A stretch of 64,000 nt of DNA, taken from contig CM038469.1 in NCBI GenBank assembly GCA_021464415.1, positions 25,129,901 through 25,193,900 on the forward strand. The letters run 5' to 3'. A program made the position numbers and the translations under genes. This stretch comes from Lonicera japonica. Lineage: Eukaryota; Streptophyta; Magnoliopsida; Dipsacales; Caprifoliaceae. The notes under the pieces were generated by a model that was not told where the DNA came from, did not search any database, and saw only the letters and a program-made list of their open reading frames with translations. Position 1 is the stretch's first letter, and every line of letters begins with the position of its first letter. Below are positions 42,081-53,569 of the stretch, in pieces.

Positions 42081-43641
42081 TGTAGACACCCCGATCCGTG
42101 ACCTCCGCAAGAACCCTAAAGACCTTCGGGAACTACTTTTTTTGGGTCCGGGACCCACCCGAGTACCCGAAACTACCCCGAAAGGGTTTGTTGGCCAACA
42201 AACCTATTTTTAAGAGAGATTGTCGCACGACATATCACATTATCGCGCAACAATCACTGATATGTCGCGCGACAATCCCATTTTGTCGCGCGACAATCCC
42301 TCCTAACACCAGACCATCCACTCTCTGACACATCAGTCTGTCAGAAACATCACTTCAGCCGTTTATCGCATGACATTGGACACATTGTCGCGCGACATAT
42401 GCCCCATTTGGAGAAGTGTCGTACGACAATCTTTCCCGAGCAGTATAAATAGGCCAACACCCCCAAGGGTTCAAGGTAGCAACTTGGGATTGGAGAATTC
42501 TAAGCTTTAAATCTGATTTTCTAGTCTTTCATCAAGCATTCTCTATTATCGTCTTATTTCTGAAGAGTTATCGAATCTATTCCTGACACTCGACGTGTCC
42601 GGTCTCTGAAATCGAATTCTCGAAAATATCTAAAGAAGGAAAAGATTATTATCGCCGGAGATCTCTATGCCGTATTATATTTTCTTTCTTATTATTATTC
42701 TCGTCGGGAAGATAAAGAAAATCTCTCATAGTATTTAAATTATATATATGTGTAATTGTTTTACTTCTGTTATTCAGTCCACGTTTTATTTGAATAACTT
42801 ATTGCCAAGTTACAAATAGTCTACCGTTTTCAAAATAAAAGACCCTGATAAAACTATTTACAAAACCAGAAGAGTAAGTATATTACCATCCGGATAAAAT
42901 CCTATTTTCACAACCCGGATCGGTAAAACTTACTTAGGAATAAAAAAACCCGGTGTATCCTATTTGTTTCATAGATTGTGATATATCTGGTAGAACTCCC
43001 CTCAAGAGTTCTAATTCCATATTGAATTAGTTTCGATACAAGATCCAACACTTTTTCCCAAATGAATTCAAAACCGAGAAAAATCGTCGTTATCTGAGAA
43101 ATAACACGGTAAAACTCCCTCTAAAGTAAGAACATCTCTTGACACTTGTATTTGCATCTCTCAAAACTAAACATTGGATCCCGGAACACAAAGGTTTTCA
43201 TCCCCTTTTCCCGTTTGTCCCAGAAATTAGGGTTTTTCACTTAGAAAGTAGTAGACTGTCAGTAAAAGCATCCAAGTTTTTCAACATAGAACAAACATAT
43301 AAAAGACCACTAGAGACCGAAAGGGCGGAATGGGTGCTTAACACCTTCCCAAACCGTAATATAGTTTCCGAACCCTATAGAATCCTGGTTTCATAGACAA
43401 ACGTGTAAAGAAAGGCTTGTCTATAGTCTTTCCTCTTACACGACCCTTTTTGTCCGTTTTCTAGTAAAACGTACTAGCGACTCTGAAAGAACCCCTTTGC
43501 ATCTAGAAATAGAACATAGAGACATGTGATATGAATTACCAAAAATACTCCAGCAAATGGAACGACGAAATCCGTTCTGACGTTTCAGACGCCCAAACAA
43601 ACGGGGACGAGACCCGGGGGTCGCATTTACGGATTCTCACA
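42081..43641 (+). repeat. Gypsy 1 5' LTR (1,561 bp)
   Basis: TG...CA ends. The U3 part has about eight TGTCGCGCGACA-like palindromic words (42220-42435). TATAAAT at 42444-42450 follows directly and would be the promoter, placing the transcript start near 42475. Several CpGs of the palindromes have become TG or CA in this copy. Confidence 0.93.
42444..42450 (+). promoter_or_regulatory. TATA box of the gypsy 1 5' LTR
   Basis: CAGTATAAATAGG is conserved in all three LTR copies (here, 50673-50679 and on the minus strand at 58041-58047), directly downstream of the palindrome array. Confidence 0.75.
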
Positions 43642-44394
43642 GTGGCGACTCTGCTGGGGACTGTTAGAGAACTAGACTCTTTTATATGTGGACTTTTGTT
43701 TATCTGTTGAAATACTTACTTTTACTGCTTTTCCTACTTATGTTAATGGATTGAGAAGAAACATTTTTCTAAAAAATGGGAGTTTTTCAAAAATACGTAA
43801 TAAAGATAATGATATTTGTGAAATCAACCTTTCGAGCTTTACACGCACTTTCACAAATCATGCATTGGTTCTACGAGTGTGAATTTACCCCAAACCCTCT
43901 GAAGTATTATAAGTGAGTAGGGAGTTGGCTTGCTTGGGCCAACATAAACCGAAAGCATTTACTTCCACTCTCCTTGGCCAAGTACGCCCCCGAGGTATAT
44001 CGAGTGACGAGAACACTCAAGTACCCGGGAAGTATATCAAAAGGTTCTTGCACGTACCCGCCCCTGGGATATATCGCAAGGTCTTGCCAAATAGGAGGGA
44101 GCCTGAAGCCTTAACCGTTCAAACACCTGCGCTGCATATAAGATTAAGTCAAATAAAACACTTGTCAAACAGCCGTAGGGGATGTACCACCCTACGGCTT
44201 ACTTTATAACACCTTTTTGAACCCCGAGTCTTTTCTCGGCGATTTTTAGTGGTTCTTTTGGCAAAATCGAGTCGCATCCTAGTCTTCCTTCATATTCGCC
44301 ACGTGGTTTCGTCTACAGCCGTAAACGAAGACAGTCTGGAAGGTTGGGCCGGTGAGATCATACCGGAAGACTAGTAAGACCAAGCACACCCGAA

Positions 44395-46167
44395 ATGGAC
44401 GATGGACGCGAGAATCAAGAGACAGATCAGAGCCTAGCCGAGGCGTCTGCAGTACAGCCAACTTTAGCCGAGATGCACCATTTGTTGATGACTGTCAGCC
44501 TGAATCTAGCAAGCCTCACAAACGAGCAACAGAATACCCGAGTCCGAGTAGAAGAATTGTCAGCCGGACGGACCGCACCGCCAGGGTTTGAACGACTACC
44601 ACCGAATCGAGATTAAGGGCAGTCATCGTAAGTATTTCCCCCAGTTCAAGGAACCAATCCGCCACAAACGGGTCCTGTCATGGCCGGTCCCGTTCAAACC
44701 GATCCCAATAATCAGAACCAATGGGCCCCAGATTCAGGCCCCACTTACCAACAACAAGAGCCACCCATCATCTGGCCACAACCTGTGCAAGGCCTTGATC
44801 CCTAATACCAACCATGGCCACAAGTCCCCGCAAGACCTATTCCACCACTGGCCCCAGTAGCCCTTCCTAATGAGTACCCAGACATTAACCGACTTCGGGC
44901 AGTATATGCAGAATCGGTTATAGCTCGGGAACAACCCGACGAGGTGTCAAGAGAGAGCGAAGAAATGAAGAAACTGAAAGAGCAGATGAAGGTTCTGCAA
45001 AGAGGGATTTCTCTAATAAAAGGGGCAGACGAGATTACAGATATGAATGCCTTTTCCCTTTACCGAGAAGCAAGATTACCCCAGGGATTCAAACTCCCTT
45101 CTATCACCAAATTTACAGGGACCACACCCCCCAAAACCCATCTTCAATCCTACATCAGATCCATGCAAGTGTCCGGCTGTGGAGAGCCGAAACTGGCTCA
45201 GGCCTTTCATATGACTCTCACGGGGGCCGCCCTGAGATGGTTTTTCAATTTAGAAAGACACCACACAAAAACTTGGGGAGATATCGTGAAGGAGTTCATG
45301 ACCAAATACGGGTATAACGAGGATTTGGAAATTACCCGTAAACACTTGAAAATGGCCAAGCAAGGCGAGAAAGAAAGCTTCAGCGATTTCATCACACGCT
45401 GGAGAGAGATGGCCTCCCAAATGTCCAAGCGACCCGATGAAGAAGAACAGCTGGAGATCATACAGAAGAATTTCACTCCAGCTGTGCTGAGTTGCATGGG
45501 AAAACATGTATTCCCACACTTTAGAGCCCTGTTGAGTATGGGGTCGCAAGTAGAAGAAGAATTGGCCAAGAAAGCAGAGACTGATACCAAGAAAGCCTCG
45601 TACACCGGGAGAAAGACAGCCACTCCAGCCGTAAACCAACTAAGCTCATACCTCTACCAACAAAATCCTTTTCAACAGTCACAACCAGCCCCTCAGATGA
45701 GTTGGCCCGCACAAGGAGACCCTTCGAGCACCGAGGCTAAGAGAAGGAGAAACTTCTGCACCCTCTCCACTACCCTGGTTAAAAGCCTGGAACTACTCCG
45801 AAAGGCTGGACTGATCACTCCACTCAACCCGCGCCCCCCACCAAACCCTATTCCCAACACATGGGGAATGAATGAGAACTGTGCATACCATCAAGCAGCG
45901 GGCCATGACACGGAACGCTGCTTGGCTCTTCGCTATCGTATTCAGGACCTCATTGAAATCGGAACCATCCCCGCACCCGGCGGACCCAATGTTACCAACA
46001 ATCCCCTTTTTAACCACGCTCCACTTGCGGGAATTAACGCCTTGACCACTGACGAAGAAGGCTTTGATCCCGTAGGACTCATTCGGGATGACCCAGCCTG
46101 TAAGGCACCCGTTGTACTGTCAGCAAAGGCTCAAGTGGCGCCTGGCCTCAATCCAATAATTGACTAA
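44395..46167 (+). pseudogene. Gypsy 1 gag
   Basis: It starts at MDDGRENQETDQ (44395) and is interrupted at about 44614, then a Pro/Gln-rich stretch leads into the open frame ending at 46167. LPQGFKLPSITKFTGTTPPK, SYIRSMQVSG, LTGAALRWFFNL and FITRWREMASQM are the Retrotrans_gag core of Tat-lineage elements. A CAYHQAAGHDTERCLALR zinc-knuckle-like motif (about 45880-45935) follows. The role is the virus-like particle shell and RNA packaging. Confidence 0.9.
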
Positions 46168-46338
46168 TGGATGGCAAAAATGAACTTCCTACTCGGGTAG
46201 GGTTTAGGAAAGGCAAATCAGGGGATCTCACAGCCACTTACAATCAAAACCAATCCCGGAAAATCTGGGATAAGATGGACCCAAGAGAAGAAGAAACAGC
46301 CGTGGAAACCCCGAGGCCCCCTTAAGGAGACAATCTGT

Positions 46339-47490
46339 ATGACAGAAATCTCCCTTGGGACTTTCAGTTGGTCGGCAGAGCCAGAGTCATCAGAAACCCC
46401 AGAAGGATCAGACCCAACATCCCTTTGGATACAACAAATTACCCGTTCAGGAAGGGTATACCAACCACCGCCGACAGATATCGAGAAATCACCACCTCCT
46501 AAAGAAATAGGAGAAGATCGAGTATTGGAACAGTTGAAGAAAACTCAAGCACACATCACCATTTGGGGCCTCTTGGTTGCCTCCAAACCTCACAGGACCG
46601 CCTTCATCAAACTTCTAGATGAGGCCGTCATATCACCAGATTCCACACCAGAGCAACTGCCAAACATGATCGGGTCACTTACAGTCCAAAGAAGTCTGTC
46701 ATTTTCAGATGAAGACTTATCCCCATTGGGAAGAAAACACAGCCTGGCCCTCCATATCACTGTCCGGACCCGAGGAAAAATCCTGCCGCAAGTCCTCATC
46801 GACAACGGGTCAGCCATAAACGTCTGCCCCCTGAAGACCGCCAGATGTTTAGGTATCTTAGACTCAGAACTTTCTCCATTAGATGTGACTGTTAAAGCCT
46901 ATGACAACACCAGAAGGGCCGTCCTGGGTTCCCTAAAGCTAGATCTCATGGTCGGTCTCGGAAACTTTCCGGCCGACTTTCAAATCATAGACATTCCCTC
47001 CAGTTTCAACCTATTATTGGGAAGAGCATGGCTACACGACATAGGAGCACTCCCCTCCACCTTACACCAGAAGATCAAGATACCGTTCGAAGGAAATATA
47101 ATCACCATCCAATGAGATCCTGAGAGGACCTTAGCAGATCTGAAATTACCTGTTTTGGGCATCGAGAGCCAAAGCATACAGTTGGGAGGCTTTTCTTACG
47201 AGCCTCAAGTACAAGCTCTCACCACCCAGATAATCGAGTATCTACCCCCTGATAATATTTCCGGTCTCAGCACCAAGATCACAAATATGCTGAGAATGAT
47301 GAAATATTTACCTGGAGCCAGTCTAGGAATGGGGCAGCCGGGGTTACTCCAAGCCCTAGAACCAGTGACGAGGCACGAAAAAGAAGGGTTGGGGTACCAA
47401 TACACCGAAGAAGACGACCAAGAAAGAAGGGGCCGAGGACATCAGTATCCGAGTTTTAGCTCTCTGAATGGGTTTCTCGTCAAAGAATGA
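46339..47490 (+). pseudogene. Gypsy 1 aspartic protease region
   Basis: Frame 46339-47115 holds the retropepsin: PQVLIDNGSAINVCP with D-N-G-S in place of the usual D-T/S-G (about 46795-46830), then NLLLGRAWLHD. A TGA stop at 47113 interrupts; frame 47155-47490 continues the linker. Gypsy 2 reads through both places. It would cleave the Gag-Pol precursor. Confidence 0.88.
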
Positions 47491-47622
47491 GAGGACTTCC
47501 CCTTTTGCGGCTTTCAAGAGCCTTGGAGAAACAGCGACGGAGAGAACCTGCCAGGATAGGAAATCTTCTATGAAGAGGACCTTTATATCAAGGAAAACGT
47601 CATACACAGCTTCTCTACCAAG

Positions 47623-49263
47623 TTGACGATCGGGCCGAATGAAGAAAATGAAGACGAGAAAGATGAGGAGGAGGAAATGATCGGAGATCTCTTCAACATC
47701 ATGGCTCTGGGGGATAACGAGCCAAGAGATGACCCTGTACACTTGATACACGCTGATCCGGATTACCAAGAAAATGGAGAAAATAGTGAAATTGTAAGGG
47801 TGAGAGATAAGAGTGGGGGTAAGACTAAGGAGGAGTCGCTCCTAGATTTACTTTTTAAACTTGTACCTATAAGCACTATTATTAAAGAAGAAGACTCTGT
47901 TTTGCGTTATCCTTTTAGTTTTGATTCTGTAATTGCTTATATGAAGATGAAAAGACTAAACGAACACCCTAAACGGGAGAAGCAGCGTATACGGAGTGAG
48001 GAGGGAGACACTCTCTTAATTAACCTCGGAACGGAAGAAGAAAGAAAAGAGGTCCGTATTGGGGCAAGTCTAAGCGAGACGGAAAAAGAAGAATTCACAC
48101 AAACTCTAAATGAGTACGTGGATATCTTCGCCTGGTCTTACGCATATATGACAGGTTTGAACAGCCAGATAGTCATGCACGAGATACATACCAAGCCGGA
48201 ATTTAGGCCCGTCAAACAAAAGTTGAGAAAACTTACGCCATAATGGTCCCTGAAAGTAAAAGAGGAAGTGATGAAACAACTGAGTGTGGGGTTCTTGCGG
48301 GTGATCGAGTACCCCTCATGGTTAGCCAACATTGTACCCGTCCCAAAAGTAAATGGGAAAGTCCGCATGTGCGTAGATTATAGAGATCTCAATAAAGCTT
48401 GCCCAAAAGATGATTTCCCATTGCCCAACTTTGATTTGATAGTAGATAATACCGCTAATCATGCCTTAAAATCATTCGTGGATGGGTTCGCCGGGTATAA
48501 CCAGATCAAGATGCACCCAAATCACCAAGTGAAAACAGCATTCATCACACCGTGGGGAACATACTGCTACACCGTCATGCCATTCGGGCTAAAGAATGCC
48601 GGAGCAATATATCAGAGGGCAGCCACAGCTATCTTCCACGACATGATTCACAAAGAAGTAGAGGTGTATGTAGACGACATGATAATCAAGTCAAAAGAGA
48701 GGGAAGGCCATGTACCAGTCTTGCGAGCCTTCTTTGACTTCCTCCGCCAGTACCAGATGAGACTCAATCTACAGAAATGTGTGTTCGGGGTAACCAAGGG
48801 AAAACTCTTAGGCTATGTCGTCAGTAAGAAGGGAATCAAGGTACACCCTGCCAAAATTCGAGCTATTCGAGACATGCTCGAGCCTCGTACCGAGAAAGAA
48901 GTCCGGGGATTTTTGGGTAATCTGCAGTACATCAGCAGGTTCATCTCTCAGCTCACTCAAACTTGCGAGCCTATCTTCAAACTCTTAAGGAAGTCTTCAC
49001 CAGGAGAATGGGACGATCAGTGCCAGGAAGCTTTTGATAGAATAAAAAACTACCTCTCCAAACCCCCAGTGTTAGCCCCGCCACAGACTGGACTGCCACT
49101 AATTCTATACCTAACCGTCATTGATATAGCTGCAGGAGCCATGCTAGCCCAACATCTGACCGATACACGGAAAGAACAGGCCATCTACTACATCAGTAAG
49201 AAACTGTCCCCATTTGAGGTAAACTACACGCCATTGGAGAAATCGTGCACCGCTCTCGTCTAG
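47623..49263 (+). pseudogene. Gypsy 1 reverse transcriptase and RNase H
   Basis: Frames 47623-48243 and 48268-49263. The first carries the acidic linker and EYVDIFAWSYAYMTGL. The second is the RT: SWLANIVPVPKVNGKVRMCV DYRDLNKACPKD, TPWGTYCYTVMPFGLKNAG and the catalytic YVDD at 48667-48678. It then carries the connection and RNase H start (LILYLTVIDIAAGAMLAQ). The frame between the two is closed by one TAA at 48241, where gypsy 2 has GAA, and the second ends with TAG at 49261 where gypsy 2 has TGG. Confidence 0.95.
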
Positions 49264-49287
49264 GTAACACAGAAATTACGGCACTAC

Positions 49288-49992
49288 ATGCTGGCTTTCC
49301 CGGTCATCCTGGCATCACGAATTGATCCGTTGAAATACCTCTTCGAGAAACCAGCTCTCTCGAACCGTATGGCAAAATGGTTATTCTTGCTCTCTGAATT
49401 CGACATCACCTACGTGACTCAGAAGGCAGTCAAAGGCAAGATCATAGCTGATTACCTAGCCCACAATCCGATATTGGGGGACATGCTAGAAGAAGCCGAA
49501 TCCTCGGACGAAACCATCATGAATGTCGAGATCGATGAACACTGGAAATTATACTTCGACGGAGCCGCCAACTGAAATGAAAACGGAATAGGCGTCCTGT
49601 TAATCTCTCCAGACCAAACTCTGGCCGAATATGAAGCCTGCATAATCGGGTTAGAGATCGCACTCCAAAGGGGTATAAAAAGAATACAGGTATATGGAGA
49701 TTCAGCACTAGTGGTCCACCAAGTTCTGAAGGAATGGAAGATCAGAGATGAGAAATTAGTCCCGTATCTCACTCGATTGGAGGATGTCGTAGGAAGGTTT
49801 GAGCATGCGGAGTTTTACTATGTCCCAAGGTCACAGAACAGTTTTGCTAATGCCCTGGTAACCCTGACATCTATGATCGATATCCCGGAGAGGATGGAAG
49901 AAATAACTCTTACAGTGCAAAAAAAATCAGGACCAGCCCACTGCATGGCGCTTGAGGTAGAGAATAAAGAGGAAGGGGACTCAACCACTTAG
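49288..49992 (+). pseudogene. Gypsy 1 second RNase H (Tat-lineage type)
   Basis: Frames 49288-49575 and 49711-49992. WKLYFDGAAN opens a second, archaeal-like RNase H that follows the normal one. EYEACIIGLEIAL, VYGDSALVVHQV and YVPRSQNSFANAL cover its remaining D, E and D positions. Dual RNase H is characteristic of the Tat/Ogre branch. A TGA at 49573 replaces CGA of gypsy 2. Confidence 0.9.
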
Positions 49993-50013
49993 TTTTATGA
50001 TATCTGGAACCTG

Positions 50014-50460
50014 TTGAGAAATCACCAATATCCCGAGCAAACAGACAAGAGAACGCGGGTCACACTTAGGAGATTAGTATCAGGGTTCCTACTTTGTGCT
50101 GACAGGCTATATAAGAGGAATTACGACGGGACCCATCTCCAATGTCTCACTGAAGAAGAGTCTGTAAAAGTGATGGATCAGATACATGGGGGCGATTGTG
50201 GACCTCACATGAGCGGCCATACACTTGCCCGTAAAATCATCAGACAAGGTTATTACTGGTTTACCCTGCAGAACGACTGCGCTAATCACGTATGCCGTTG
50301 CCACAAGTGCCAAATCTATGCTAAATCTTAGAAACTTCCACCAAAAGAGCTGTATAACATGACTGCTCCCTGGCCTTTCGCGACTTGGGGAATTGACATC
50401 ATCGGGTAGATTTTATCCAAAGCCAGCAACGGCCATGAATTCATATGCATTGTGGCCGCA
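50014..50460 (+). pseudogene. Gypsy 1 integrase, N-terminal zinc-binding part, truncated
   Basis: HGGDCGPHMSGHTLARKI ... HKCQIYAKS gives the H2C2 zinc finger. After a TAG (50329), the core begins (WGIDIIG with the first catalytic Asp), and at about 50460 the sequence jumps into the LTR. The second Asp and the Glu, present in gypsy 2, are deleted. Confidence 0.9.
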
Positions 50461-51870
50461 ACGACATATCACATTGTCGCGCGACAATCACATATTGCGC
50501 GACAATCCCACTTTGTCGCGCGACAATCCCTCCTAACACCAGACCATCCACTATCTGACACATCAGTCTGTCAGAAACATCACTTCAGCCGTTTGTCGCG
50601 CGACATTGGACACATTGTCGAGCGACATATGCCTCATTTGGAGAAGTGTCGCGCGACAATCTTTCCCGAGCAGTATAAATAGGCAAACACCCCCAAGGGT
50701 TCAGGGCAGCAACTTGGGATTGGAGAATTCTAAGCTTTAAATCTGATTTTCTAGTCTTTCATCAAGCATTCTCTATTATCGTCTTATTTCTGAAGAGTTA
50801 TCGAATCTATTCCTGACACTCGACGTGTCCGGTCTCTGAAATCGAATTCTCGAAAATATCTAAAGAAGGAAAAGATTATTATCGCCGGAGATCTCTCTGC
50901 CGTATTATATTTTCTTTCTTATTATTATTCTCGTCGAGAAGGTAAAGAAAATCTCTTACAGTATTTAAATTATATATCTGTGTAATTGTTTTACTTCTGT
51001 TATTCAGTCCACGTTTTATTTGAATAACTTATTGCCAAGTTACAAATAGTCTACCGTTTTCAAAACAAAAGACCCTGATAAAACTATTTACAAAACCAGA
51101 AGAGTAGGTATATTACCATCCGGATAAAATCCTATTTTCAAAACCCGGACCGATAAAACTTACTTAGGAATAAAAAAACCCGGTGTATCCTATTTGTTTC
51201 ATAGATTGTGATACATCTGGTAGAACTCCCCTCAAGAGTTCTAATTCCATATTGAATTAGTTTTGATACAAGATCCAACACTTTTTCCCAAATGAATTCA
51301 AAACCGAGAAAAATCGTCGTTATCTGAGAAATAACACGGTAAAACTCCCTCTAAAGTAAGAACATCTCTTGACACTTGTATTTGCATCTCTCAAAACTAA
51401 ACATTGGATCCCGGAACACAAAGGTTTTCATCCCCTTTTCCCGTTTTTCCCATAAATTAGGGTTTTCACTTAGAAAGTAGTAGACTGTCAGTAAAAGCAT
51501 CCAAGTTTTTCAACATAGAACAAACATATAAAAGACCACTAGAGACCGAAAGGGCGGAATGGGTGCTTAACACCTTCCCAAACCGTAATATAGTTTCCGA
51601 ACCCTATAGAATCCTGGTTTCGTAGACAAACGTGTAAAGAAAGGCTTGTCTATAGTCTTTCCTCTTACACGACCCTTTTTGTCTGTTTTCTAGTAAAACG
51701 TATTGACGACTCTGAAAGAACCCCTTTGCATCTAGAAATAGAACATAGAGACATGTAATATGAATTACCAAAAATACTCCAGCAAATGGAACGACGAAAT
51801 CCGTTCTGACGTTTCAGACGCTCAAACAAACGGGGACGAGACCCGGGGGTCGCATTTGCGGATTCTCACA
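50461..51870 (+). repeat. Gypsy 1 3' LTR, 5'-truncated
   Basis: Matches 42230-43641 of the 5' LTR; the first roughly 150 bp are missing. The palindromic CGCGCG words are better preserved than in the 5' LTR. The CTAAC duplication follows directly. Confidence 0.94.
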
Positions 51871-51875
51871 CTAAC

Positions 51876-53569
51876 CAATTCATTAGAGAATAAAGACCAT
51901 CCTCAAATCAACCACGTTAGGGTTTTGGTGCGAAAATCCGTGAATCGACGTTTTACGATTCTTAATTAAATGGATTTTTTTAGCTAACTTATGGAAACAT
52001 GTTTTTAAGGCATGAAAAGATAGAAAAATACTCATACATTTAGTAGGCGATCTATAACCAATGAAAAAATTAGATTCAAACCAAAATTGGATTACATTCA
52101 AATATTAATCATGCATCTTTTACTACACACCCCTAATAAACGATTTACCTAGATATATTCAAACCAAACAATAAAATAAGCTTATAAATCATGAATAATA
52201 GTATAAAAATACCTAATAGTATAGAAAATTAAATTTTAAAACTTTTGCCTTTGGAATTTCTCAATTTTGATTTAAAACGGTAAACGAATTCAAAACGGAC
52301 ATAAACTGAAAAAATTTGACTAAAATCCTAAAAATTATATAAAATCATATTACTAATGATGAATAATAAATCACATATGAATAGCATTGAAAAACGATAA
52401 ACTATTTGAAAATAAAGCGAGAATCATGCATAAATCAACGTAAAACCGAAAAATCGACAAAACTAACCTGTAAACCCTAGAACTTGCCCAAAAAATGAGG
52501 ATTTAAGGTTGATTCTAGAATATATATAATCTAAATAAACTAATCTATGAATAAAAAAGCAAACGGATAATCAAAAGCAATTAAATTGAAAGAAAAATGA
52601 AAACTAGGGTTTGCCCAATACGCAATTGAGACTTGCTTTGAAAACTGAATTGAACGATGAATTAATATTGAATACACTGATGTTTCAGCATTAAAATATA
52701 ATAAATAAACTAACCTAACAATTATTTTGAAGAAAAAAAAGAAAAATACTTAAATTTAATCGTCAGTTGCAGCGCAAAAGCTCCCAAGAACGTTACGGTG
52801 ATCTCTTCCTCTCTGTTAATCAATTCTAAATTGTTGTGTACCCTAAAATATGAGATATATGACTTTTTATATAATACACAAGTGTCTCAAGTAATGGTTT
52901 TAGTAATCCTTGAAGAAACGAGCCGAAACATGGCTTAAAATTGAATTTGAGCCTAAGATTGGGCCCATTTTCTTTATGATGTCTTCTTCTTTTACTCATA
53001 ACTTTCTGTTCCGAACTTTAATTGATACACTATTTTTGCCTACGCGTAGGTAATTCAAAGGTATACAACTTTTATTTTTGGAGATTTCTTCAAATTCTTA
53101 ATGGAGAAAAACTTTGTTCAGTTATAATTTCGGGCTTCTTAAGGCAGTTCTTGGTTTCTTCAGAAAGTTTAGGAATCAATTCAATTGAGCTTATTTCCTC
53201 TTATGATCACTCTTGAACACTTGAATTCACTTCATTCATGCTTGGGGACTTGATTTTCTCTTCTTGCTAGTGTTTTGGGGGTAGTTTGCGGAGTTTTCCT
53301 TACCTCGGGCTTCGGGATGGATATTGACTTCTTTTATCGGTCCTTTTTCTTGGACTTTTTCGCTTTCAACCTTCTATCTTGCATACAATCTCAGTTTCTT
53401 AACCACTTTAGGCTTGCAAAATGGCTTAGTAACACATAAATACAATGCAATGCCTTCTTTTCATGCTTAAACTGAATTTACATGCAATTGTCGGTTTTAG
53501 ATAGTAACTAGAAGCTATTTGAGCCTTGCTTAAGGGATTAAAAATGCAATTTCTAGCCTAAATCAAAGA
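51876..53569. other. Non-coding block X, right part
   Basis: AT-rich, no ORF with a recognisable domain. Continues 41291-42080 after the gypsy 1 insertion. A GCCTACGCGTAGG palindrome occurs at about 53039. Confidence 0.45.

Larger units (their letters stand above)
42081..51870 (+). mobile_element. Gypsy 1, Tat/Ogre-like LTR retrotransposon with internal deletion
   Basis: The 5' LTR is 42081-43641 (TGTAGACACC to TTCTCACA). A primer-binding-like TGGCGACTCTGCTGGGGA follows at 43643-43660 (tRNA not determined). Then gag, protease, RT, RNase H, a second RNase H and the integrase N-terminus. The 3' LTR (about 50461-51870) lacks its first roughly 150 bp. The 5-bp duplication CTAAC is intact (42076-42080, 51871-51875). 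The integrase core, C-terminus, 3' UTR and start of the 3' LTR are missing, as the comparison with gypsy 2 shows. LTRs look about 98% identical by eye. Many stops interrupt pol. Confidence 0.95.

Noticed and set aside
45207..45639. Two long minus frames (138 and 129 codons) across gypsy gag
   Set aside because: Antisense shadows of the gag coding region; no domain.
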